Assembly: GCA_024404915.1 (NCBI GenBank)
Contig: JAKSPJ010000005.1
Coordinates: 122,496 to 186,495, forward strand
Length of the DNA: 64,000 bases
Direction: 5' to 3'
From: Oscillospiraceae bacterium
GTDB taxonomy: Bacteria > Bacillota > Clostridia > Oscillospirales > Ruminococcaceae
Positions 51,634-60,530 of this stretch are shown piece after piece. The position numbers and the translations under genes were made by a program. The first letter of the stretch is position 1; the number at the start of each line of letters is the position of its first letter. The notes beneath the pieces were generated by a model that saw nothing but the letters and a program-made list of their open reading frames with translations, was not told the DNA's origin and ran no database searches.

Positions 51634-51639
51634 ACATAT

Positions 51640-51668
51640 AGTATACCATGCTATATGGAAAAAGTCAA
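51640..51668 (-). promoter_or_regulatory. promoter of the que operon
   Basis: Minus strand TTGACT (51668-51663), 17-bp spacer, TATACT (51645-51640). Confidence 0.8.
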
Positions 51669-51782
51669 CCATTTTTTCCGGATTCTGCGTTCTTTTTCTC
51701 TCCGGGATAAAGCAATAGCCGATGCCTCCCTCCGTGTTTGTAAGTATCAACCGAAAATTCAAACATTTCCGATGAATTATTA

Positions 51783-51811
51783 TTGACAAAATATAATATT
51801 AGTGGTAAAAT
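51783..51811 (+). promoter_or_regulatory. promoter of the BspA-like gene
   Basis: TTGACA at 51783-51788, 17-bp spacer, TAAAAT at 51806-51811. Confidence 0.75.
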
Positions 51812-51843
51812 AATAGTATATTTTTATTTGGAGGGGTTCTATT

Positions 51844-53796
51844 ATGAAAACAAAACAACAATCATTCAGCAGCAGAATTATCGGCATCTTTACGGCAGGC
51901 ATGATGATATTACAGAGCATTCCGGCCAGTGTGCCCGTTTCTGCCGCAGAAGGCAGCTGCGGTCCATCTGCATCATGGAGTATGTCCGGTGATACACTGG
52001 TCATCAAAGGTTCAGGCGATGTCAACAGTACCAGCTGGGCAGCACAAAAACTCAATATCAAAAATGTGGTGATTGAAAACGGTATCACTTCTCTGCCAGG
52101 TTATGCCTTTGATTCCTATCCTTATCTGGAAAACCTGAAAATGGCTGACAGTGTCACTACACTAGGCATGTTTTTTTGCAATTCCTGTTCTGAACTGACC
52201 TCCGTTACGTTTTCACAGGGATTGACTGAAATTCCAATGTACGCATTCAACGGATGCAGATCTATCAAGCAGCTTTCGCTGCCAAAACGTCTGACCTCCA
52301 TCGGGGCAAATGCCTTCTATGGCAATATTTCACTGACTGCGCTGGAAATACCGGACGGAGTTACAAATATTGACAGCCGTGCATTCTACGGCAACAATGT
52401 CAAAACACTGTCGCTGGGTTCTTCCCTGAAAACCCTTGGCAGTGATGCCTTTAACTTCTCCTGCTTCAAGGAAGTTACCATTCCTGCTACCATCGAATCC
52501 ATTGGAAAGAATGCAATCTTTTCCTATTACGAACTGGTAGAATATGCACAGGGAAAATTGACCGGAAGCTACACAAACCAACCGGGTACCACCACGATTT
52601 ATGGAGAGCCGGGATCCGCTGCAGAAACCTATGCCAAAGAAACGAAGCTGAATTTTCTTCCCATCGGTGCCACAAACCATACCCACAGCTGGTCTGACTG
52701 GAAGGATGAAAAAGCGGCCACCTGCCTGGTCAGCGGCACACAAATCAGAACCTGTTCCGGCTGCTCCGAAAAGGAAATCAGAACCGTGGAAGCGACCGGT
52801 CATGCCTGGGGAGCCTGGAAAGCCAATCCCCCTGCAACCTGTACTACAGACGGTATGAATGAGCGTATCTGCGCAAACTGCCATGAAAAAGAATCCCATG
52901 TGACAGAAGCTGTCGGCCACAGCTGGAGCAGCTGGAATATCACAAAGCAGCCAACAATCACAGAGGAAGGAAGCAGAGAGCACACATGTCTCAAGTGCAA
53001 TCAGAAAGAAACCGAAGTAATGCCCAAAACGGAAAGCTATACCGTTCACATCAGCTGCAGTCAGGGCGGTACTGTGACACCGAATGATAATCAGACAGTA
53101 CCATCCGGATCAAGCATTACGATCAGGATTCAACCCGATAACGGGTATCGCCTTCAGAGCATCGTGGTTAACGGCGAAACCGTAGGCACAAGCGTTTCAT
53201 ATACTATTCAGAATATCACTGAGAATAAAGAAGTCAGCGTGACGTTTGAAAAAATACCGCTTTCTGAAACACGCTACTGCGCACAAGTTACCGTCAATCC
53301 TAAAAAATCATTCTGGTATACGGATGAAACTGCTTTCAGTATCTATGACTTTGAAATCAGTGCCACCATCTCCAATATAGGAACCATTCAGACAAACAAC
53401 ATCATTTCCTATTGCAAAATCGATACAACACCCATGGCACTTTCTGAAAACAAGAACGGCAGCTATCATCTGCCCATTATCTACACAGGTTCAGATAAGG
53501 ATATCAAAGCTTATGCAGAGGAAAATCCGATTTATGTGACCATCCCCATGTATGTGCGGGGCGATGTCACACAGGACGATATCATTTCCTCTCTGGATGC
53601 AATGGCAGCTTTGCAGATTTATCTGGATTCCATCATTGAAAAGCCGTCTTCTGATTTTACAGAAATGCAGATGACTCTGGCAAATGTGGATAATAAGGGA
53701 AATGTGACACTGGATGATGCAATGTATATTCTGATGTACTATGCAGAGACTCTGAACGGCAATACGCCAAACTGGAAAACGATTCTTGCCAGCTGA
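51844..53796 (+). CDS. secreted BspA-like leucine-rich repeat protein with dockerin-like tail
   Basis: 650 residues. Signal peptide to about 36 (PVSAAEG). LRR_5/BspA repeats 75-260 (GITSLPGYAFDSYPYLENL, RLTSIGANAFYGNISLTAL). Three consecutive repeats of 45-50 residues at 277-410 with the pattern HxWxxW...RxCxxCxxKE (HTHSWSDWKDEKAATC, RTCSGCSEKEIR). An InlB-type beta-repeat 415-490 (GTVTPNDNQTVPSGSS), then a beta domain and a dockerin-like end 575-645 (RGDVTQDDIISSLDAMAALQ, ANVDNKGNVTLDDAMYILMY). The calcium loop lacks the usual DxNxDG, so cohesin binding is uncertain. Probable surface adhesin or cellulosome-attached binder. RBS GGAGGGG. Confidence 0.88.
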   Translation: MKTKQQSFSSRIIGIFTAGMMILQSIPASVPVSAAEGSCGPSASWSMSGDTLVIKGSGDVNSTSWAAQKLNIKNVVIENGITSLPGYAFDSYPYLENLKMADSVTTLGMFFCNSCSELTSVTFSQGLTEIPMYAFNGCRSIKQLSLPKRLTSIGANAFYGNISLTALEIPDGVTNIDSRAFYGNNVKTLSLGSSLKTLGSDAFNFSCFKEVTIPATIESIGKNAIFSYYELVEYAQGKLTGSYTNQPGTTTIYGEPGSAAETYAKETKLNFLPIGATNHTHSWSDWKDEKAATCLVSGTQIRTCSGCSEKEIRTVEATGHAWGAWKANPPATCTTDGMNERICANCHEKESHVTEAVGHSWSSWNITKQPTITEEGSREHTCLKCNQKETEVMPKTESYTVHISCSQGGTVTPNDNQTVPSGSSITIRIQPDNGYRLQSIVVNGETVGTSVSYTIQNITENKEVSVTFEKIPLSETRYCAQVTVNPKKSFWYTDETAFSIYDFEISATISNIGTIQTNNIISYCKIDTTPMALSENKNGSYHLPIIYTGSDKDIKAYAEENPIYVTIPMYVRGDVTQDDIISSLDAMAALQIYLDSIIEKPSSDFTEMQMTLANVDNKGNVTLDDAMYILMYYAETLNGNTPNWKTILAS

Positions 53797-53815
53797 TTAC
53801 ACAAGAAGATAGTGA

Positions 53816-53980
53816 GACATAACCGATAATAAAGATTATGATAGGAATGCTGCGAGCATCGTACACGGCGTTTTTACCGCATTTCTGGAATTGGAGCAAT
53901 CCAATATCATAGGCACGGAATCCCTTGACTTGGAGACCTATGTGGATCAGGATACACATGTCATAAAGCAAAACGGATAA
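53816..53980 (+). pseudogene. gene remnant, 3' end of an unknown protein
   Basis: A stop-bounded 54-codon frame without a start codon reads like protein (NAASIVHGVFTAFLELEQSN, then IIGTESLDLETYVDQDTHVI) and ends in TAA before a terminator. It may be the residue of a deleted gene, since the terminator at 53992-54037 lies correctly behind it. Family not recognised. Confidence 0.35.
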
Positions 53981-53991
53981 CCCCTATAAGC

Positions 53992-54037
53992 AAAAAACAA
54001 CACCGCACAGTACTGATACACTGTGCGGTGTTGTTTT
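53992..54037. terminator. bidirectional intrinsic terminator
   Basis: AACACCGCACAGT / ACTGTGCGGTGTT stem with A- and T-runs on the two sides. Confidence 0.9.
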
Positions 54038-54054
54038 CAATTCATACGCTGATC

Positions 54055-54477
54055 TCAGTCTGCCGCATGGCTCTTGAATGCTTCATATATCTCAGGGTTT
54101 TTCCGCTTCACACTGACAGGCTTCAGATTTTCATCCGTAAAGCAATGAGAGGAGGTGCCTTCCACACAAAGCCGGCCTGTCTCCACGCTGATGACCTTAT
54201 ACGCCATTTCCAGACGAATGCCATTAAAGAATGTTACCGTCGGATATACGGCAAATGATTCATCAAAGCGCAGCGGACTCTTATACACACAATTCACAGA
54301 CAACACAGGCATCATATAGCCCGCATCCTCAATTACGCCAAAAGGCAGCCCAATCTGCCGCAAAAAATCCACACGGGATTCCTCAAAAATACGGATATAG
54401 TTAGAATGATGCATAATCTGCATCTTGTCTGTTTCATAAAAAAACACCCTTCTGGTATAGGGCTGAACTGCTTCCAT
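54055..54477 (-). CDS. acyl-CoA thioesterase, 4HBT/YbgC family
   Basis: 140-residue hot-dog fold enzyme. Catalytic region FYETDKMQIMHHSNYIRIFE holds the Asp of the YbgC/4-hydroxybenzoyl-CoA type; VDFLRQIG and YKSPLRFDESFAVYPTVTF follow. AAAGAGG 5 bp before the ATG at 54477 fixes the start. A perfect inverted repeat GATTCTGCAC att GTGCAGAATC lies at 54493-54515, just before the ribosome binding site, and could be an operator. Confidence 0.9.
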   Translation of the reverse strand: MEAVQPYTRRVFFYETDKMQIMHHSNYIRIFEESRVDFLRQIGLPFGVIEDAGYMMPVLSVNCVYKSPLRFDESFAVYPTVTFFNGIRLEMAYKVISVETGRLCVEGTSSHCFTDENLKPVSVKRKNPEIYEAFKSHAAD

Positions 54478-54492
54478 AACTGCCTCTTTTCC

Positions 54493-54515
54493 GATTCTGC
54501 ACATTGTGCAGAATC
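54493..54515 (-). promoter_or_regulatory. perfect 10-bp inverted repeat before the thioesterase gene
   Basis: GATTCTGCAC / GTGCAGAATC with a 3-nt loop, 16 bp upstream of the start codon. Either an operator or an RNA hairpin near the ribosome binding site. Confidence 0.5.
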
Positions 54516-54522
54516 AATATGC

Positions 54523-54558
54523 AAAACAACAGTCTGTGCTTGAAACACAGACTGTTTT
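54523..54558 (-). terminator. terminator of spoVS
   Basis: AAAACAGTCTGTG / CACAGACTGTTGTTTT on the minus strand, directly behind spoVS. Confidence 0.85.
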
Positions 54559-54572
54559 CATCAAAAATTCAT

Positions 54573-54833
54573 TTAGCGGGGCTCACAAATCAGCTTCATT
54601 GCGGTACGCTCTTCGCCATCAATTTCAATGCTGGCAAATGCGGGAATACAAATCAAGTCAATTCCAATCGGAGCAAGATAGCCACGGGCAATAGCGATTG
54701 ATTTGATTGCCTGGTTTGCTGCTCCTGCACCCACTGCCTGTACTTCCACTGCGTGCTGTTCACGGATTACACCAGCAATTGCACCTGCTACAGAATTCGG
54801 AGCTGAATGAGATGATACTTTTAATACTTCCAT
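54573..54833 (-). CDS. spoVS: stage V sporulation protein S
   Basis: 86-residue Alba-like small protein. Begins MEVLKVSSHSAPNSVAGAIA and continues HAVEVQAVGAGAANQAIKSI, which is highly specific for SpoVS. It affects septation and spore-coat development in Bacillus. GGGAGG is 6 bp before the ATG at 54833; the frame extends upstream without another site. Confidence 0.97.
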   Translation of the reverse strand: MEVLKVSSHSAPNSVAGAIAGVIREQHAVEVQAVGAGAANQAIKSIAIARGYLAPIGIDLICIPAFASIEIDGEERTAMKLICEPR

Positions 54834-54938
54834 GATAAACCTCCCAATAATATGTTTGAAATGTGATTCATTCAGTTGCCATTGTGTAGTGTTGATATTG
54901 TTCTGTCGATGCACAACAATACAATATTTACTATACAC

Positions 54939-54967
54939 AGTATAAACGATTTTATCGAAAAAGTCAA
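54939..54967 (-). promoter_or_regulatory. promoter of spoVS
   Basis: Minus strand TTGACT (54967-54962), 17-bp spacer, TATACT (54944-54939). A sigma-A type, although spoVS of Bacillus uses sigma-H. Confidence 0.65.
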
Positions 54968-54975
54968 GTAAATCC

Positions 54976-55752
54976 TTATGAATTTGTAGATTCCCTTAAA
55001 AATATTCTCTCGATTTTGGTGCAAATGCCAGTTTTGGTATCAATTTCCAGCAGTACTGCATTCAATATGCAGGGGCCTCCTGCTTCAGAAAACTTTACAG
55101 GCCGATGAAAACGCTGTTTTTCCACTGCCTGTTCCACACATACGCCTAAAACAGAACGTGCACCGCCGACCATGCCCACATCCGTCAGATAACCGGTTTT
55201 TCCATCCAGAATTTCTTCATCAGCAGTTTGCACATGGGTATGTGTACCGATGACCGCAGAGACTTTTCCTGCCATATACCAGCCCATTGCTTTTTTTTCA
55301 GAGGAGGCCTCCGCATGAAAATCCACCAATATATTTTTGGTATCAAGCGTTTCCAGAATTCTGTCCATTGTAAAAAATGGATTGTCAAGAGGTTCCATAA
55401 ATGCAGTTCCCATCAAGCTTACCACTGCAAGGGAAAAGGGGCCGCAGTCCAGCACACAGACACCGCTGCCCGGCGCACCATCAGGATAATTTGCAGGGCG
55501 GAGAATGCGCTCATTTTCAAAAAGTTCATCGCACCTTCTACGGAAGCAATGATTGCCTGTGGTGATGACATCTGCTCCGCCGCTCATCAATTCAGATGCA
55601 GACTGAGGAAGAATTCCATTGCCCTTTGCGGAGTTTTCGCCATTTACGACAATGATATCTGCTTGATGTTCCCGTTTCAGCTTAGGGGCATATTTCTGAA
55701 AACATGCCGAACCTGCCTCTCCGACAACATCGCCGAACATTAATACTCTCAT
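54976..55752 (-). CDS. ymdB: YmdB family metallophosphoesterase
   Basis: 258 residues. Metal ligands in VLMFGDVVGEAG, IVVNGENSAKGNGI, VITTGNHCFRR and VIGTHTHVQTADEEIL; DFHAEASSEKKAMGWYMAGK is the YmdB signature. In Bacillus this 2',3'-cyclic nucleotide phosphodiesterase influences biofilm and motility; neighbours spoVS and ymdB are commonly adjacent, which supports both calls. Confidence 0.96.
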   Translation of the reverse strand: MRVLMFGDVVGEAGSACFQKYAPKLKREHQADIIVVNGENSAKGNGILPQSASELMSGGADVITTGNHCFRRRCDELFENERILRPANYPDGAPGSGVCVLDCGPFSLAVVSLMGTAFMEPLDNPFFTMDRILETLDTKNILVDFHAEASSEKKAMGWYMAGKVSAVIGTHTHVQTADEEILDGKTGYLTDVGMVGGARSVLGVCVEQAVEKQRFHRPVKFSEAGGPCILNAVLLEIDTKTGICTKIERIFLRESTNS

Positions 55753-55764
55753 AAACAGACTCCC

Positions 55765-56163
55765 TTACTCCACACGAATGGTGTAGCCCTGTGGCATTGT
55801 CTCTGTTACCGCTTCTGTCATCACTGTGACAGCCTGGGTTTCTGTCGTCTCCGGCAAATCAGTTCCTTCCTGGGAAGGTTCTGCTGTCACTGTTTCACCA
55901 TTTTCATCTGTCACAATTTCATCTTCCTCCGGCAAGGGTTCACCCTGTTCATCCGTCAGGACAGTGGTAACGGTGGTCTGATAATTGTGAAGCACATCCC
56001 AGATATCCGTTTCTGTAGCCGTTGTTGCAGCAATCGTCTGCAGAGACTGCTGCGGTGTTTCCTCCTGCTGGTTCTGACTGCCCCGGACAATGCTCAGAAT
56101 TGTAATCAGAATCATAACGACAATTGCTGCAATAATAACAGCAAAAAGCTCTCTGTGTTCCAT
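55765..56163 (-). CDS. small membrane-anchored protein with Thr/Glu-rich outside tail
   Basis: 132 residues. One helix at about 7-26 (FAVIIAAIVVMILITILSIV) followed by an acidic, Thr-rich tail (DVLHNYQTTVTTVLTDEQGE, EDEIVTDENGETVTAEPSQE) with no predicted globular part. 12 bp before ymdB and RBS AAAGGAG. Unknown family. Tail composition is like the Thr linkers of the dockerin proteins. Confidence 0.75.
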   Translation of the reverse strand: MEHRELFAVIIAAIVVMILITILSIVRGSQNQQEETPQQSLQTIAATTATETDIWDVLHNYQTTVTTVLTDEQGEPLPEEDEIVTDENGETVTAEPSQEGTDLPETTETQAVTVMTEAVTETMPQGYTIRVE

Positions 56164-56210
56164 TCTTTTTCTCCTTTGCAGAACAATCAGGCTCGTTTCC
56201 TCTGCCTGTA

Positions 56211-57191
56211 TTATTTCCGTCTTTTTTCTCCTGCCAGTGGATTATTCTCGATTGCATTCTGCCGCTGTTCACTGGAAAGATGGGTATAGATTTCTGTGGT
56301 GGCAATAGACTGATGTCCAAGGATTTCCTTCAGCGTCAGCATATCTGTTCCGCCGTGCTGATACATCAGGGTTGCAGCAGTATGCCGCAGCTTGTGCGTG
56401 GAAAGACCTTTTCCAGCCAGCCCTGCAGCGGTGAGAGTACGTTCCACAATCTGCTGGACTCTGCGGCGGCTGATTCTGCGTCGATTACGGCTCAGAAACA
56501 GTGCTTTCGGTTCCTCAGGGGGATTTTCACGGGACTGAATATACTCATGCAGAGCTGACAGACATGCATCATTCAGATAAACAATCCGCTCTTTGCTGCC
56601 CTTTCCCAATACAAGGATACGGCGGTTGAAGAAATCAACATCGCCCACATTCATGCCCACCAATTCCGACAGTCGAAATCCACAGTTTAAAAATAAAGTT
56701 ACAATGCAGTAATCACGAAGAGAATCCTTTTCAGATTCCGTGGCGGTTGCATCCAGCATTCTCAGGCTTTCTTCCAGTGTCAGAAATTTTGGCAGGCCTT
56801 TCTTCACGGATGGCATCTCCAGATTCTGAGTAGGGTCCTTGGTCAGCATTCCTTTTGTTTTGGTCAGGTATTGAAACATGCTGCGGATGGCACTAAGTTT
56901 TCTTGAAACAGAGCGTGGTGTATTCCCTCTGACATCCCGCAGATACTGAATATAGTCATACAAAACAGAGACGCTGACTTTTTCCAGATCCATTGTTGTC
57001 ATATCTGCAACAGAACAGCTGCTGATTTCGGATAACGGCGTTTTGCTGTTTGTGCAGCACAGCCATCGCAGAAACAGCATGCAGTCCTGATAGTATTCCC
57101 CAACTGTTCGCTTGGCTTTTCCACGGATGACATCAATATATGTGATGTAGTCATTCAGAAATAATGGATTCTGTGAACGATCAATTTCCAT
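56211..57191 (-). CDS. tyrosine recombinase XerC/XerD family
   Basis: 326 residues. N-terminal SAM-like domain, then the catalytic domain with Arg in NCGFRLSELVGMNVGDVD, Lys in VLGKGSKERIVYL, HxxR in LSTHKLRHTAATLMYQHG, His in LKEILGHQSIATTEIYTHLS and the Tyr nucleophile in the same stretch. Most likely the chromosome-dimer Xer protein; no att sites, phage genes or cargo are near, so an integrase role is not supported. Confidence 0.9.
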   Translation of the reverse strand: MEIDRSQNPLFLNDYITYIDVIRGKAKRTVGEYYQDCMLFLRWLCCTNSKTPLSEISSCSVADMTTMDLEKVSVSVLYDYIQYLRDVRGNTPRSVSRKLSAIRSMFQYLTKTKGMLTKDPTQNLEMPSVKKGLPKFLTLEESLRMLDATATESEKDSLRDYCIVTLFLNCGFRLSELVGMNVGDVDFFNRRILVLGKGSKERIVYLNDACLSALHEYIQSRENPPEEPKALFLSRNRRRISRRRVQQIVERTLTAAGLAGKGLSTHKLRHTAATLMYQHGGTDMLTLKEILGHQSIATTEIYTHLSSEQRQNAIENNPLAGEKRRK

Positions 57192-57296
57192 AGCGCACCT
57201 CCCATCCTTATATTATACTCTATTTTCCATTTTTTCGCAAGTAGTATTTTTCTGTCAGGAAAAGAAACGGAAAAAACATATCCCATCTGCACAAAC

Positions 57297-57339
57297 AAAA
57301 CAGGTAATCTCTTGCCAATGAAGGGATTACCTGTTTTTA
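57297..57339 (-). terminator. terminator of serA
   Basis: AAAACAGGTAATC / GATTACCTGTTTT stem on the minus strand. Confidence 0.88.
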
Positions 57340-57364
57340 TCAATTATGATGTAATGTACGAAAA

Positions 57365-58522
57365 TCAGCCAATAACACGAACACGGATAACGCCGTCAAT
57401 AGCCTTCATTGCCTCTGCAATCGGAGCAGCATCTGCACCGGTAACATCAATCATAGTGTATGCATAATCCTTGCGGCTTGCATTAACCATGTTCTCAATG
57501 TTGCCGCCAGCAGCACTGATTGCAGCTGTCAGAGAAGCGATAACGCTGGGAACATTCTTGTGCAGGACGCAAATCTTGCTGCCAACAGCGTTCATCTCAG
57601 CATTCGGGAAGTTCACACTGTTCTTGATGTTGCCCTTCTCCAGATAATCAACCAGTTCCTTTGCTGCCATTGCTGCGCAGTTGTCCTCTGCCTCTTCCGT
57701 AGAAGCACCAAGATGCGGAATTGCGATAACGCCTTCCATTCCTGCAGACTTTGCATTCGGGAAATCTGTGACATACTTGCGAACCTTACCGGACTTCAGT
57801 GCTGCTTCCATTGCGTCGTCATCAACCAGAGCATCACGAGCAAAGTTCAGAATCACAACGCCGTCCTTCATCATTGCGATGGTCTCTGCGTTAATCATCT
57901 GCTTGGTATCCGGTGTCAGCGGTGTATGTACGCTGATGAAATCACAATTCTTGAAAATCTCTTCACGAGTCTTTACCAGCTGAATTGCCGGGGAAAGATT
58001 CAGTGCTGCATCAACAGTGATGAAGGGGTCGCAGCCCAGGACTTCCATGCCCAGAGCGATTGCGGAGTTGCCCAGAGGGCCGCCGATTGCGCCCAGACCG
58101 ATGATACCAAGCTTCTTGCCCTTAATCTCTGTGCCTGCAAACTTGGACTTGCCTTTTTCAACCAGCTTTGCAACATTCTCGTCGTCCTTAACAGTCTGTA
58201 CCCAGTTGATGCCGCCAACAACATCACGGGATGCCAGAAGCATACCTGCAATTGCCAGCTCCTTAACGCCGTTTGCGTTTGCACCCGGTGTATTGAATAC
58301 GACAATACCTGCTTCTGCAGCCTTATCGAGCGGAATATTGTTTACGCCGGCACCTGCTCTTGCAATTGCCAGCAGATTGTCGCCGAACTCCATGTCGTGC
58401 ATTACTGCAGAACGAACCAGAATAGCATCCGGATTCTCAACAGTATCTGCAACCTGATAGTTGTCATTCAGCTGTGCAAGACCTACCGGAGAAATCTTAT
58501 TCAAAGTCTGAATCTGAAACAT
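57365..58522 (-). CDS. serA: D-3-phosphoglycerate dehydrogenase
   Basis: 385 residues. Oxidises 3-phosphoglycerate, first step of serine synthesis. NAD fold KLGIIGLGAIGGPLGNSAI, substrate region FISVHTPLTPDTKQMI, catalytic NFARDALVDDDAM, HLGASTEEAEDN (catalytic His) and a C-terminal ACT-like domain (PSVIASLTAAISAAGGNIEN). This is the short form without the ASB domain. 29 bp behind serC in one operon. Confidence 0.95.
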   Translation of the reverse strand: MFQIQTLNKISPVGLAQLNDNYQVADTVENPDAILVRSAVMHDMEFGDNLLAIARAGAGVNNIPLDKAAEAGIVVFNTPGANANGVKELAIAGMLLASRDVVGGINWVQTVKDDENVAKLVEKGKSKFAGTEIKGKKLGIIGLGAIGGPLGNSAIALGMEVLGCDPFITVDAALNLSPAIQLVKTREEIFKNCDFISVHTPLTPDTKQMINAETIAMMKDGVVILNFARDALVDDDAMEAALKSGKVRKYVTDFPNAKSAGMEGVIAIPHLGASTEEAEDNCAAMAAKELVDYLEKGNIKNSVNFPNAEMNAVGSKICVLHKNVPSVIASLTAAISAAGGNIENMVNASRKDYAYTMIDVTGADAAPIAEAMKAIDGVIRVRVIG

Positions 58523-58551
58523 GATAGTAACCTCTTTTCTATGAATCGGAA

Positions 58552-59637
58552 TTATGCGTTCTCTTCTTCGAATTTCTTCATGAATGCAACCAGCTTCTCA
58601 ACGCCCTCGATCGGCATTGCATTGTAGATGGATGCACGCATACCGCCAACAGTTCTGTGGCCCTTGAGGTTCTCAAAACCTGCTGCCTTTGCTTCTGCAA
58701 CGAACTTCTTATCCAGCTCCTCATTGCCTGTAACGAAAGGAACGTTCATCAGGGAACGGTCTTCCTTGCGGACAGTGCCCTTGAACATCTTGCTCTGATC
58801 CAGGAAATCGTACAGGATGTTTGCCTTCTTCTCGTTGTGAGCCTTCATTGCCTCCAGGCCGCCCATGTTGAGAATCCACTTGAATACCTTGCCACAGATG
58901 TAGATGCCATAGCAGGGAGGTGTGTTGTAGAGGGACTCGTTATCTGCCTGAATCTTCCAGTCGCACATGGTAGGAGTCTGCTTGAATGCAGGACCATCTG
59001 CAATCAGGTCTTCACGGACGATTACGATCTGAACGCCGGAAGGGCCGACATTCTTCTGAACGCCGCCGTAAACAACGCCGTACTTGCTGACATCAATCGG
59101 CTCAGAGAGGAAGCAGGAAGAAACGTCAGAAACAAGGATGTGGCCCTTGGTATTCGGCAGCTCCTGGAACTTTGTGCCGTAGATTGTGTTATTCTCGCAG
59201 ATGTAAACATAGTCTGCATCCTCAGGAATGTCCAGGTCAGAGCAATCCGGAATGTAGGAGAATGTCTTGTCAGCGGAAGATGCAACCTTTACTACTTCGC
59301 CGTACTTCTCTGCCTCAGCAGCAGCCTTCTTTGCCCACTGGCCGGTGATGATGTATGCAGCCTTGCCGTTCTTCATCAGGTTCATCGGAACCTCAGCGAA
59401 CACCAGGGATGCACCGCCCTGCAGGAAAATTACCTTGTAATTATCCGGAATGTTCATCAGCTTGCGCAGGTCAGCCTCTGCTTCCTTGATAATCTGGTCA
59501 TATGCCTTGGAACGGTGGCTCATCTCCATAACGGACATGCCTGTGCCACGATAATCCATCATTTCTTCTGCTGCTTCTTTCAGAACGGATTCCGGAAGAA
59601 CTGCAGGACCAGCACTGAAATTGTAAACTCTGCTCAT
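58552..59637 (-). CDS. serC: phosphoserine aminotransferase
   Basis: 361 residues, PLP enzyme, second step of serine synthesis. VYNFSAGPAVLPESVL, GTGMSVMEMSHRSKAY, LQGGASLVFAEVPMN, SSCFLSEPIDVSKYG, VYGGVQKNVGPSGVQIVIV with the PLP-Lys, and HRTVGGMRASIYNAM. GGAGG 8 bp before the ATG at 59637. The third step, serB, is not in the window. Confidence 0.97.
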   Translation of the reverse strand: MSRVYNFSAGPAVLPESVLKEAAEEMMDYRGTGMSVMEMSHRSKAYDQIIKEAEADLRKLMNIPDNYKVIFLQGGASLVFAEVPMNLMKNGKAAYIITGQWAKKAAAEAEKYGEVVKVASSADKTFSYIPDCSDLDIPEDADYVYICENNTIYGTKFQELPNTKGHILVSDVSSCFLSEPIDVSKYGVVYGGVQKNVGPSGVQIVIVREDLIADGPAFKQTPTMCDWKIQADNESLYNTPPCYGIYICGKVFKWILNMGGLEAMKAHNEKKANILYDFLDQSKMFKGTVRKEDRSLMNVPFVTGNEELDKKFVAEAKAAGFENLKGHRTVGGMRASIYNAMPIEGVEKLVAFMKKFEEENA

Positions 59638-59708
59638 TGTAATAGCCTCCATAATCATTTCATATTCGGATGCAGAGGACAGAACACCCCTGCCATTATC
59701 CAGTATTA

Positions 59709-59737
59709 AGTATACACCTTTTTTCTGTTCTTGTCAA
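59709..59737 (-). promoter_or_regulatory. consensus promoter of serC-serA
   Basis: Minus strand TTGACA (59737-59732), 17-bp spacer, TATACT (59714-59709). Confidence 0.85.
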
Positions 59738-59815
59738 GTGTATTTTCAGAAGATTGTGAAAAAAATAACAATTTCAGAAAAAGGTTCTATTTTCCATTCA
59801 CATCCGAATAAACTT

Positions 59816-60463
59816 TTAGACATTGTTCTCACTGCGCTTCTTTCTGCGCTCTTCTGCCTCCTGCTCACTCATGGGACAGCCGCAGTAATCCTGCCGGTAC
59901 AGTTCATATTCTGCAGATAAAGCAACGGAACGTGCATAACCGCCGCCTTTTTTAAAATCCGAGGGCAGATAGGCTGCAATGCTCGATTCTGCCAATTTCT
60001 CTCCGCATTGATTAATATACCGGGAATTTTTATGCGGGCTCACACTCAGAGTCGTGGTAAAATAGTCGCAGTTCTGCAAATCCGCCATAGCTGCAGCTTC
60101 CTGCATACGCTGTGCAATACATTTTTCGCATCGCTCCCCCATCTCAGGCGTATGCTCCGCTCCCTTAACCGCCTGCCAGAAGGGTTCCATTGAATATGGC
60201 GGTGCTGCCAGCGTAATGCCATGGGGTGTCTGTATTTTATCCAATACCTGCTTCTGAGTTTCCAGCCGGCGGTAAAATTCTTCTTCCGGCGCAATGTTCG
60301 GATTATAAAAAAAGAGCACAATTTCAAAATAGGGCACCAATTGTTCCAGCACTGCGGTACTGCAGGGACCACAGCAGCTATGCAGCAGCAGTCTCGGCAC
60401 TTTTCCGGGAGGAATCTGCTGAATGATGCTTTGCATTTCCCTATGATACTGTCTGCGTTCCAC
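59816..60463 (-). CDS. queH: epoxyqueuosine reductase QueH
   Basis: 215 residues. Fe-S enzyme for the last step of queuosine synthesis in anaerobes that lack QueG. Adjacent Cys LLLHSCCGPCSTAVLEQL, NPNIAPEEEFYRRLETQK, CEKCIAQRM, TTLSVSPHKNSRYINQ, DFKKGGGYARSVALSAEYEL and the CGCPMS tail. GTG start at 60463 with AGAGGTGA is chosen; the frame extends into the preceding gene. Completes the que pathway with queDE-folE-queCF at 48.7-51.5 kb. Confidence 0.95.
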   Translation of the reverse strand: MERRQYHREMQSIIQQIPPGKVPRLLLHSCCGPCSTAVLEQLVPYFEIVLFFYNPNIAPEEEFYRRLETQKQVLDKIQTPHGITLAAPPYSMEPFWQAVKGAEHTPEMGERCEKCIAQRMQEAAAMADLQNCDYFTTTLSVSPHKNSRYINQCGEKLAESSIAAYLPSDFKKGGGYARSVALSAEYELYRQDYCGCPMSEQEAEERRKKRSENNV

Positions 60464-60530
60464 AGAATCACCTCTTTCTGTCATATTCTCACTTATGGAA
60501 AAAGGACGATATAATCGTCCTTTTTCGCCA

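Noticed and set aside
56211..57191. Integrase of a mobile element
   Set aside because: No att repeats, phage or conjugation genes nearby; sequence and context fit a Xer housekeeping recombinase.
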